From: Tolypeutes matacus
Taxonomy: Eukaryota; Chordata; Mammalia; Cingulata; Chlamyphoridae
DNA length: 64,000 bases
Assembly (NCBI GenBank): GCA_026826555.1
Contig: JAKSZT010038899.1
Span: forward strand, 542,134 to 606,133
Direction: 5' to 3'
Under the pieces are notes generated by a model. It was not told the DNA's origin, searched no databases, and saw nothing but the letters and a program-made list of their open reading frames with translations. Shown here piece by piece: positions 23,297 to 32,598 of the stretch; the first letter of the stretch is position 1, and every line of letters begins with the position of its first letter. The position numbers and the translations under genes were made by a program.

Positions 23297-23590
23297 CCAA
23301 GTTATATTAGTCCAGATTATCTATGGAAGAAGAACTGACAGGAGAGACCTGTAAATATTATGAGATATTATAAAATTGTCTCATGTGACTGTGGGGATGA
23401 ACAAGTCAAAATTCTGTAGGGGGGCCTGAAAGGCAATGAAAGTTTTTGAAGACTTCCACAGGAGAAGATGGCTGGCTGAAATAGAGATGAAAATTCTCTC
23501 TTCTGACAGTTGAAATCATCACTTCACCTTTTAAAGCCTTCAACTGATTGGATGAGATGTTTCTCATTGCTGAAAATGTCTTTCATTATA
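23297..23590 (-). mobile_element. Probable ERVL primer-binding region and LTR remnant
   Basis: On the minus strand, 'ttggtgcaaagagtagggt' lies at the inner edge, close to the leucine-tRNA type primer-binding text of ERVL-class elements. Outside it the plus strand reads 'tattagtccagattatctat' and continues with LTR-like sequence for about 280 bp. The outer end is not certain, and no partner LTR was found, so this is a tentative call. Confidence 0.45.
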
Positions 23591-25314
23591 GATGTAATCA
23601 GACATAGTTGCAATCAAATTTCTGATATTTTTAGTCCATGAAGCACAGTAACAATAGGCCAGTGTTTGCTTGAACAAACAACTGGGCACTATTATAAGAC
23701 CAAAGTGACATATAAATCTAGCCATCACAGATTCCATTGGGGCAGAGAAAGAAGTGAATTCATACTTGAGGGAAAGATAATTGAGCTGAGATTTGAACAG
23801 TGAAAAAATATTCATTTGAGATTTTATACTATTATGTCATATTGACTTTTAAGAGAGAAATCCTGGGAGACTGCTAATCTCACCTTTTGGTTTCTATTTT
23901 TAAGGAAAAGGGAAATTCAAGCATATTAACCTGACATCTAATTTTGTTTACTTTGTTCAATGAATTATTAGCTAGATATTTTTAGGCATAAGTGAATGCA
24001 TCCTTGCTCATAATATTCATTTCTTTCTTTCCCACAGCAAGATTATATTTGTTAATTTGAAAGCAACTAATAAACCAGGGGGTCAACTTGATTGAATCTT
24101 TTTCTTAATAATTTGAAATCTTAAGAGAACTGCAGAAGCCTTAATAATGACCCTCAAATTCTGTGAATCTTTAATTATTGTAAGAGATAGGCATTTAGAC
24201 ATTTATTTGAAGTAGTTTTCCCCTTTATTTAGAAAAATCATTTTAAAAGATCATAGCTGGGAAAATAAATTTAAGATGTGGCTTAAGTTAGCTTACTTTC
24301 TTTATTAGAGAGCTTGTCATGCACATATAGTAAGTGCTGTGTCTCTGAAAATTCATTTGCTTGTGTTGTGCTGCTTTTAAAGGAATTTTGGGTATTTATT
24401 TAAATCACACTCACTGTAAAACATGTAGGTTTTCCAATAAGGTGTATAAATTATCTTTGTATAATTAATTATATATTGATTTCCTGAAAATTATTGTATT
24501 GTATCTCAGCTTCACCATTAAGAATTTATTCATTTATCACTTTGTTCTGCTGTGATTGATATGATGGAGATATAGGGCAAGCATCCTTTCTGGGAAAATA
24601 GTAAATATCATTAAAGTAAGCAAATATCCACATTAAAATGTCTTCAAGTCAACAAATCTTAGAAGAAAAATAAACAAAGCAGAATAAATAAGCTTAAATA
24701 CATCTACTCTCATATTGTTTAGCCAGATCCTTAGACATTCAATAAATATTAACATATCATCTAAAAATATTTTAGGGATATTCAGAATGGATCTAATCAG
24801 TTTGTGTAACTGGACATTGGGAAGGAAATAATGGAATAAAAATCTCTGGTGTTCATTCAAACATTGCAAAAGACATCTCCATGAGGACACATGGTATAAG
24901 AAAATAACACATGGGAGGTCTTTCACAAGGATTCAGGAAGAACAATTCAATTCATAATGAAAGCTGAAGACTTTATCCATATCAATGTGAGGTTATATCA
25001 AGCCATTGAATCCTGAGGACATGTCCTATAATTATAGTTAGTGGAAATCAATTTGCCAAAATATCAATTTAAGTTTTTCAATGAATATTTTATATGGATC
25101 AATTTGAACATAGTCATAGCTGTATAGCTGATCAAATTTATCTACATATGTAAAACGCTGCATTGGTGGGTTGAATAACTGTCTTTGGAAATATGCCATG
25201 ATATATAACCAGACTTAACTAAAAACAAGACGTTTATTCCCCAGATTCTGACAAAAGATTTATTGACTGACCCTCAGCCTTATTCTGAGCTTTACTCAAT
25301 GTTTTAAAAATGTA
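23591..25314. other. Unassigned sequence
   Basis: AT-rich sequence between the ERVL-like LTR remnant and the OR pseudogene. The 97-codon reverse frame at 24633-24926 resembles no family I know and has the composition of translated AT-rich DNA. Confidence 0.4.
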
Positions 25315-26840
25315 CTTTGATTATGAACCAGTTTCTCTCAAACTTTTTTTCATTACCTCTTTAACATTCTTTCCTTAAACTGTAGATGATGAGATTCAGA
25401 AAACACAATAGTGTAAAAGATATTCTGTATCATATCATGGTCCAACAAATAGCTGAACTTGTCTTCACATACTTGAAGGGTATGTCCCATGATAAATTTG
25501 CACTTCAGTTATGTAAAAGACACAAGTGGAAAAGACTTTCTACCTCCCTTCATCAGATCACATCCTCAGAATAGATAAAAGAATGACAGCATAGGAAATC
25601 AGGACTATCAGTAGAGTAACTATCTCAATAGAGTCCACAAAATAGAAGAGTAGAATCTGTTTGATGTGTGTGTCAGAATAAGAAATAGTGAGGAATGCAT
25701 GTAGTTCAAAAAGACATTTCTAATTTCAGTGGGTGCACATAAAGATAAGCTAAAAGTGGTCATTGTGTGTTAGGTTTCAAAGTGCCACCATCATAGGAAA
25801 CAATGGTAAGTGACACACAGATTTGGGGTGACATATTAGCTGAATACAGGAAAGGGTTGAAGATTGTTACATAATGGTCATAACCCATTGCAATCAACAG
25901 AGTAGTGTGGCAGTTTGGCATTGTTTATGAATTCCAGAAATATATATTGAATTATGTTTGTCAACTGGTCTGTACCTGGGCATGATTAAATTATGATTAG
26001 TGCTTTGATTGGACCATGTCAGTAGGGCATTGAGTCCCCACCCCCTTGGTGGATGGGAACTCACAGAGAAAACTGTGAGAGAGAAGAGAGTTGGAGTTTT
26101 GATGCTGAAGCTTTGACCTGGAGCCAAGGAAATGAACACACAGGAGAACACAGAGGAATTCAGATGGCTCCTTAGACATGGCAGAAGTTCCAGGGATAGA
26201 GACAGAGTCATTTGTCTGATAGTCTACAGCTGGCCTTGTGGAGAGAGCACAGCAGCTGAGCCTGGAGAGAAACAGAGCTCTGGGAAGAGAGGAACCCAAG
26301 AAACCTGAACTCTTGGCAAATGTTGGCAGCCATCTTGCCCCAACACATGGCAATAGAGTTGGATGAGGAAGTAACTTATGCTCTATGTCCTGGTAATTGT
26401 AAACTTCTATCCCAAATAAATACCCTTTATAAAAGCCAACAGATTTCTGGTATTTTGCATCAGTACCCCTTTGGTTGATTAATACAAGTAGTCCCCAAAG
26501 TAATATATTTTTACCAAAAGAAATATATTTTTGAATATCAAATGTATGAAATAACTTTATAATCTTCCAATAAATTGACAAACATTTTCAGGGTGACAAT
26601 TGAAGAAGAGCAGTCAAAGAGTGACAACACACCCAGAAAATATTACATGTGGTTGTGGAGCCAGGAATCTTCAATGACCAATAGAACCAGTGTCAAATCC
26701 CTATCAGAGTAAAAAGATAGATGTTAGAAATAGTAAAAACAGGGAGATTTTTAGCTTTTTATTATCTTTGAAACTCATCAGTGAAAACATTGTGATTTCT
26801 GTCACATCATTCAATGGACTATTATATGGCTCTATACTGA
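25315..26840 (-). pseudogene. Olfactory receptor pseudogene, OR5/OR8-like, split by a solo LTR
   Basis: Reverse-strand translation, switching frames, gives most of a class II olfactory receptor. Upstream of the LTR (26490-26840) are VTEITMF, FTDEFQR, TLVLLVIEDSWLHNHM and VTLKMFVNLLED, covering the N-terminus to the TM2-TM3 loop. Downstream (25315-25905) are LLIAMGYDHYVTIFNPFLY (the TM3 end, DHY instead of DRY), NMSPQICVSLTIVSY, and finally LNLIIYSLR in TM7. Stops and frameshifts are numerous. The LTR at 25906-26486 inserted just before the TM3-end codons. The NMSPQICVSLTI pattern suggests the OR5/OR8 group. It must be non-functional, and because other lesions are common it may already have been dead when the LTR arrived. 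Confidence 0.85.
25906..26486 (+). mobile_element. Solo LTR, MaLR-like family A, in an OR pseudogene
   Basis: A 581-bp LTR starting TGTGGCAGTTTGG and ending ATTAATACA, with a perfect 5-bp target duplication AGTAG at 25901-25905 and 26487-26491. AATAAA lies at about 26415 and TATAAAAG at about 26429. The 194-codon reverse frame 25997-26581 is an antisense frame across the LTR and its flank. Related antisense frames occur in the other copies, so it is a property of the LTR sequence rather than a host gene. Confidence 0.93.
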
Positions 26841-27980
26841 GGGCAATCCACACATTCCAATGCACATTTATATCTATTCCTGGTAATATCCCATAAAATA
26901 GTGTCTGCCCAATTATATCATTTTTTTTTCTTGGAATGGTATAATGATATCTTAGCCAGTGATGACATAGGAAATGACACTGAAGTTGGATCCACTTGTG
27001 TGTATAAATATAGGAACAAATGTTTGGTCACTTTTGGCTAAATAAGTCATGTAAAGAACATAAAACAAAACAAAAAATCCTGCCAATTTGCTTGTTTTTT
27101 TTTTTCCAGTTAATTTAATGTTAAATTTTTGACCATCTGTTTTCATCATATTAAAACCCACAAATATGATTGCATAGTGTAATTTTTACTTCCAGATATA
27201 TTATAGTGGAAACTGCATACCTGAGTAGTATTCTTAATTTTTTATAATATACATGAAATACTTATCTTTAATAGTCATAATAATTCAATTGGAGGAGAAA
27301 TCACATTTCAGTCTCAAGATTTTACTAAATATAAAGGATTATCTCTGTGAAATTATTTAATTTAAAGCATTTTAGATGACTTAACTATAGGTGAAATTAG
27401 ACTTACATTTCAACTTGTTCATAGAACTTTCTTTTCACACAAATATCTATTTTGTGCTGTTTTCTGGATATTACCCCATTCAAATAGTCCTTTGGAGCAG
27501 TGATTAATGGAGCAGCAGAATTTATGATGGAGGTAGCTGCACTTTTTGTGCCAGCATAAACTGTACTGCTGTGCAGGTGCTTGGAAGAGGTGGGGTTGCT
27601 GATCCATCAGACTCTGAGGAGAACACATCAATTTATAAATGACTCTCTGATCTTGAAATCTAATGGTGTTAGCCCTACTGGGTTTCAGAATTGTTTGGGG
27701 ACCATAACCCCCATTTTGATACCAATTTCTCACTATTGGAAAGGAAATGTTTTTCTATGTCTGAGCCTCCATTGTAAATAGGAAGGCCATAACTTGTTCT
27801 CTAGGTTTCACATGTACACAAGGGGAATTATGCCTCAGGACAGACCACATGCATAGACTATTTTGATGTGAGTTTGTACTTAGCATTGTTTCTTAAATGA
27901 CTAGTCTTTTGGAATGTTGTGATGAATGATTTTTTTTGCATGTAGAAAGTGTATGTCTTTCTGGGATCCAATGAGTGGTT
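26841..27980. other. Unassigned sequence
   Basis: AT-rich sequence upstream (in gene sense) of the OR pseudogene. The 104-codon reverse frame at 27419-27733 overlaps another frame on the plus strand, and neither shows family motifs. The region 27480-27840 is less AT-rich and might be an old LTR or retrocopy fragment, but I cannot identify it. Confidence 0.4.
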
Positions 27981-28549
27981 TGTGGTGGTTTGCAGCTGTA
28001 TGTACCCCAGAAAAAAAGTTCTTAAACTTTACTATTCCTGTGAGTAAAAATCCATTGTAAGTAGGAGATTTTTTAAATTATTATGTTTTTTATTTTTAAA
28101 GAAGCTTTAGATTGCATAAATGTTACATAAAAATGTAAGGGATGGGCATATGCTCCCATCCCTCCCTCTCTCACACTTTCCCACATTGTGGTCCAGCAAA
28201 ATCAGGATGAGACTTAATCCTATTACTGGGATCCTTCATAAGTGGAATGAAATTCTTACAGATAGAGAGAAAGCCACTGCAAGCAAGAAACCAAAGGTCA
28301 AGGGAAACCAGATGGGAATAAAGAGGCCAGGAGAGGTCACTATATGCATTGCCATGTGATGGAGGACACAAGGACCAATGTTCACCACAGCCAGCCCCAG
28401 AATCCCACAGTCTTAAGGGATAAAAAAATCTCCTCAATCATGCCTCATTTTGAACTTTTTCCCAGTTTGAAATCTATAGCTAAAAAATTCCCATTGTTTA
28501 AGCTGATTAATTTCATGTTATTTTGTTGAATACCCAAGGAAATCAAACA
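27981..28549 (+). mobile_element. LTR, MaLR-like family B, interrupted by L1 3' end
   Basis: It starts TGTGGTGGTTTGCAGCTGTA and contains 'atgtaccccagaaaaa', 'cttaatcctattactgggat', 'gaaagccactgcaagcaaga', 'cattgccatgtgatggagga' and 'aaattcccattgtttaagct', ending near 'ggaaatcaaaca'. This is the layout of a MaLR-type LTR. An L1 3' end interrupts it at about 28067-28190. Flanking pentamers do not match, so the right boundary is uncertain. Confidence 0.6.
28067..28190 (-). mobile_element. L1 3' end fragment, antisense
   Basis: The plus-strand text 'tttaaagaagctttagattg' followed by 'gttacataaaaatgtaaggg' and a C-rich stretch is the reverse complement of the terminal 3' UTR of the L1 lineage seen elsewhere in the window (compare the ends near 14360 and 51430). 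It breaks the family B LTR. Confidence 0.55.
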
Positions 28550-28615
28550 CATATATACAACCTAAAATTTCCATTTTAACCACATTCATATATACAAATC
28601 AGTCATGTTAATTAC

Positions 28616-30365
28616 TGTTTTAGTTTCCTAAAGGCTGCCAATGCAAACATACCAGAAATGGATTGACTTTTAAACTTTATTTTGTACATTTAATAATTGA
28701 AAATATATACAATTAAAAACTGAAAACACAGTTGAATAAAAACATACATTTCTCATGTAAATGTACTGGTTACATATAAATATTTTTGGAATCATACAAT
28801 ATGTTACACAATATATTTTGTTCATAGTTACGCAGTCACACAATATTTGTCCTTTTGTGTCTCACTTGCTTTGCTGAACATAATGTCCTCCAGGTTCATC
28901 CATGTTGTCATATGTTTTACAACTTCATTTCTTCTTACAGCTGCACAATATTCCATTGTGTGAATAGACCACAGTTTGTTTATCCATTCTTCTGTTGATG
29001 GACACGTGGGTTGTTTCCAACTTTTGGTAAATGTGAATAATGTCACTATGAATATCATTGTGCAGATGTCTGTTGGTGCCACTGCTCTCAGTTCTTATAG
29101 TTATATGCCCAGTAGTGGTATTGCAGGGTCACATGGTAAGTCTATATACATCTTCTTTAGGAAATGCCAAACAGTCTTCCAAAGTGGCTGTACTATTCTG
29201 CATTTCCACCAACAGTGAATAAGTGTTCCTATCTCCCCACATCCTCTCCAACACTTGTATTTCTCTGTCTTTTTAATAGTAACCATTCTGATAGGTGTGA
29301 AATGATATCTCATTGTAGTTTTGATTTGCATTTCCCTAATCATGAGTGATGTTGAGCATTGCTTCATGATTTTTTTTTTTTTTTTTTTTGCCATTTGTAT
29401 TTATTCTTTGGACAAATGTCTATTCAAGTTTTTTGCCCATTTTTTAACTGGGTCATTTGTCTTTTTATTGTCGAGTTGTAACACCTCTTTATATATCCTG
29501 GATATTAAACCCTTATCGGATATCTGATTTCCAAATATATTTTCCCATTGAGTTGGCTGCCTTTTCACCCTTTTGACAAAGTCCTGTGAGGTGCAAAAGT
29601 GTTTAAATTTGGGGAGGTCCCATTTATCTATTTTTTCTTTTATTGCACGTGCTTTGGGGGTAAGGGCCAAGGAACCACCATCTACTACAAAGTTTTGAAG
29701 ATGTTTCCCTACATTTTCTTCTAATAGTTTTATGGTCCTAGCTTTTATATGTAGGTCTTTGATCCAAGAAATGGGATGACTTTTATAATGGGAATTTATT
29801 AGGGTAAAATACTTCAGTTCAAATGTTGTTAAAATGCCCAAATCAAGGCATCATTAGAGATGATATTTCACCAAAAATTAGCTGTTCCACTGATCCTAAA
29901 CTCTTGCCACATGGCAAGGCAAAATTCCAGCCAAGCCAGTCTGTGCCTGCCTCTCCAGGCTCACATTCTTCCCAAACTCAGCTTTGGGATCAAGCATATG
30001 ATTCATCTCTCCCATGGCCTCATCTCTTTATCTTAGGGATGTTCCACTGATTCCTGCCTCCAGCCTTTTTCTCAGCCTCTTAGGATTTCACTTTCTTTCT
30101 ATGCATGTAAGAGTTACTGCAGTCCTATCTCACAAGGCAAGGAAAAATGGTATCTCTCCTTCCCTGTGTCTCACTGCATGCTTCTCCCATTTATGAAAGA
30201 CCCCAGCAAGAGGACCAAGACCCACACTGGGCCATACTTCACTGAAGTACTAAATCAAATACCACAACTGAATGCAGTCTAATGAAAGGGTCTTACACCC
30301 ATAGGAATGGTTTAACTCCAAGAACATGATCATTTTGGGGATTCACAAATCTTCAAACTATCACA
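28616..30365 (-). mobile_element. LTR, MaLR-like family B relative, interrupted by L1
   Basis: On the minus strand the LTR starts TGTGATAGTTTGAAGATTTG (at 30365) and ends with 'aggaaactaaaaca' (at 28616). The 3' end resembles that of 27981-28549. Flanking pentamers are ATTAC and ATTAT, a one-mismatch target duplication. A truncated L1 (28673-29776) splits it after the phrase 'ggattgactttta', and the LTR resumes with 'taatgggaatttatta' at 29786. Confidence 0.65.
28664..29785 (-). mobile_element. 5'-truncated L1 (ORF2 C-terminus and 3' UTR) with target duplication
   Basis: Three reverse frames at 29841-29401, 29394-29101 and 29082-28828 read as the C-terminal region of L1 ORF2p. They contain WIKDLHIKARTIKLLEENVGK, then a [18 protein letters not shown] cysteine segment, then CPSTEEWINKLWSIHTMEY. 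They are separated by stops and an A-run frameshift near 29380, so no protein is made. A 9-bp duplication TGACTTTTA occurs at 28664-28672 and 29777-29785, defining an L1 of about 1.1 kb inserted in the family B LTR. The 3' UTR ends with AATAAAG near 28680. Confidence 0.9.
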
Positions 30366-30384
30366 ATTATATTCATAATACAAA

Positions 30385-30760
30385 AAAGAGTTGGATTAAA
30401 CAATAGAAATTTATTGCTCAGAGTTTTGAGGCTGGGAGGTTTCCACAATTGTGTCATCAGTAAGGTGATTCTTTCTTCCTGAATATTGTGACTTTCTGGG
30501 GGACACTGCCTGTGATCCATGATCTTTGGCTTTTTTTGTCACATGGCAATGCCCATGGCTATGACATTTCCTTTCTCCTCTAGGTTTCATTGATTGCTCT
30601 GTCACTTTCTTTGTACCAATTTTATTTTTATTATAAAGGACTCCAAAAATCAGACCAAAACTCAAACTGACTCAGATGACCATACCTTAACTAAAAAGAG
30701 CTTCTACAATAGGTTCTATTTCAAATGGGGTTACAGTCACAAAAGTGCATTTAGTTTAAG
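30385..30760 (-). mobile_element. Probable MaLR-type LTR fragment, antisense
   Basis: The plus strand reads 'agaaatttattgctcagagt', 'ggctgggaggtttcc', 'tttctcctctaggtttcatt', 'actccaaaaatcagacca' and 'ttctatttcaaatggggtta', in the order seen in reverse-complemented MLT/MST-type LTRs. The copy is diverged and its ends are not exact. Confidence 0.5.
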
Positions 30761-30819
30761 AATATTTTTTAGGGATAAATAATGTAATACCAAACAGATT
30801 TATATAATTTTGTTTCTTA

Positions 30820-31272
30820 TATTTTGATCTTTAATTCTTTTTAGTTAATTGTTCTATAGGGTGAAGGAGGTAGAAGTCCACATTCATATTTTTGCATGTA
30901 GACATCCAGGTTCCTCAAAATCATTTGTTAAATAAACTATTCTTTCCCCATTGAGTGGATTCAGCATCCTTTTCAAAAATCAATTGGCCTCATACACATG
31001 AAGTTTATTTCTAAACACTCCATTCAATTCTATTGGTTTATATGTCTACTCTTGTACCATATCATGATGTTTTGATGATTGTAGCTTTGTAATAAGTTCC
31101 AAAATTGGGAAATGTTAGTCCTACAACATCCTTATTCCTTTTCAAAATGGTTTGGCTATTTAGATCATGTTATGCAACTTCCATATGAATTTGACATTTG
31201 GTTTTTGAATTTCCACGAGAAAGCTGCTCAAATATTGATTGAGAGTATATTGAATCCTTAAACCACTTTGGA
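30820..31272 (-). mobile_element. L1 ORF2 fragment, antisense, left part
   Basis: The plus strand is the reverse complement of L1 ORF2, with 'gcatgtagacatccaggttc', 'tcctcaaaatcatttgttaa' and 'ctattggtttatatgtctac'. The same L1 continues at 36575 after the ATOSA retrocopy, which inserted in the phrase 'gatagaattaacatctt'. Confidence 0.85.
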
Positions 31273-31287
31273 TAGAATTAACATCTT
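31273..31287. repeat. Target site duplication, left, of ATOSA retrocopy
   Basis: The 15-mer TAGAATTAACATCTT occurs here and again at 36560-36574. It is native L1 sequence duplicated when the retrocopy inserted. Its A/T-rich form fits L1-mediated target-primed reverse transcription. Confidence 0.95.
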
Positions 31288-32503
31288 TTTTTTTTTTAGG
31301 TTTTTTTTTTTTTAATATATTTACAATATAAATACTAATTTGTTTTCAAAATACATATTCTTTTAACAATTTGAGAAAGTTATCTAACATGGTACAGCAT
31401 GTTAATTAATGTAAAGCCTCTATAGTAATGATTAAGGAAAAATAGAACTGCTTTGGGATAAGGAATACCTAGAAGGAATATGAATGTGCATGATGATCTG
31501 AACTTGCAAGGGAAATGCGAAGCAGCTTAGTCTGCACTGCACTGTCAATACAGCATGTTAAAGGGCTACTATGTGAGACAGCAACCTGGATGGAGTGTGC
31601 TAAAAACTAAACTTGAGAGATATAAAAATGAAAGTACACATGCTTGCATAGTGCATTAATCTTAAAGAAGCTCAACATTTCATTCTCATTTTCAGTAACT
31701 TAAATGAATAGCACTTAAAACACATCACACAAAATTAAAGACTTGTGCATATATTTCAGATTTCAACGTTAATGTCAAAAATACATAGTATGATTTTACA
31801 TAGGATTTGTGCTACATTAGAACACTAGAGACAAACATCACTTGAGTATTAAGGGAAACATTAAATATTAAATAACTGAGAAATAAAATGTGTAAACACT
31901 AATCTAACTGGGGGCTTTTCTATTGCAACACATCCAATGAAGTGGTTTCAACAGTACAAAAAGGATTAGGACATGAGTGTTTCCAGTCTACTTGGAATAT
32001 GTAGATCTCATTCCAGGAATCCTTTAATTAAAAACTGGTCCAGGGTAACAGGAGAGGATCCACTCTCCTGGTTGTTAATTTGGTACACTCCGTTCTATGC
32101 TACTTTTTACTTTCAAACTTGGGTACTGAGCAAATACTTTAGTTACTCATTAACATCTTGGTGAAAACTGAGGGTTTGTTGGCGATTCAGTATAAGATTT
32201 GAGTTCATATGCAGCACCACTATCAACTTCCATGGACTTTCTAGAGAACAGGAGCCGTACATCTCTATGGAGGTAGATCTTTCCAGATTTAGAACTCTGG
32301 AACCTCAGATGTATGAGGTAGCGTAATAACCGTGCTTCTGTATATCGGATGTTCTCTTTATTAATACTTCTCTTCATTTCTTGTTTAACAGGTACAGAAA
32401 AAGTTCTTTGTCGTAGGAATGTCTGATGATTGGCTGGCATATCTCGCAAGTCATATATCACAACAAACATCTTCACCACAGTCTTATTAGGATTAAATAA
32501 GGT

Positions 32504-32598
32504 CAAAGTTGTTGCAGCAGCAGTAGCAGGAGAAAGGGCTAAGTTCTATATGTATGTGAGAGAATGATTATTGCAATTGTAGGCTATAAAACACATAC
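32504..32598 (-). other. 95-bp intron-like insert in the ATOSA retrocopy
   Basis: Between the codons for GTIQV and TLFNPNK, the reverse strand carries 95 bases absent from the coding sequence as I know it. They begin GTATGT, like a splice donor, contain a pyrimidine-rich stretch (ccctttctcctgctactgct) and end at a T-rich site without a clear AG. The insert shifts the frame and introduces a stop at once. It could be a retained or partly deleted intron, or a later insertion. Confidence 0.6.

Larger units (their letters stand above)
14871..23590 (-). mobile_element. Decayed ERVL-like provirus with nested insertions
   Basis: Fragments of one class III (ERVL-like) retrovirus occur in the expected minus-strand order. 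They are an LTR-like and primer-binding region at 23297-23590, a gag-like segment at 22330-22960, a pol reverse-transcriptase segment at 16990-17270, and a pol/dUTPase C-terminal segment at 14880-15200. Later insertions interrupt it: a MaLR-like element (19665-22318), a DAS-SINE (19040-19500) and a GC-rich segment around the gap at 18437. ERVL elements lack env and carry a dUTPase after integrase, which fits the order. No clear 3' LTR was found below 14880, where L1 sequence begins. The bounds are approximate, and 15206-15950 is not explained. That all fragments belong to one provirus is inferred from order and orientation. Confidence 0.6.

Noticed and set aside
24633..24926. 97-codon reverse frame as a conserved small protein
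   Set aside because: No motif or family resemblance. Its Phe/Leu/Ile-rich composition matches chance translation of AT-rich DNA.
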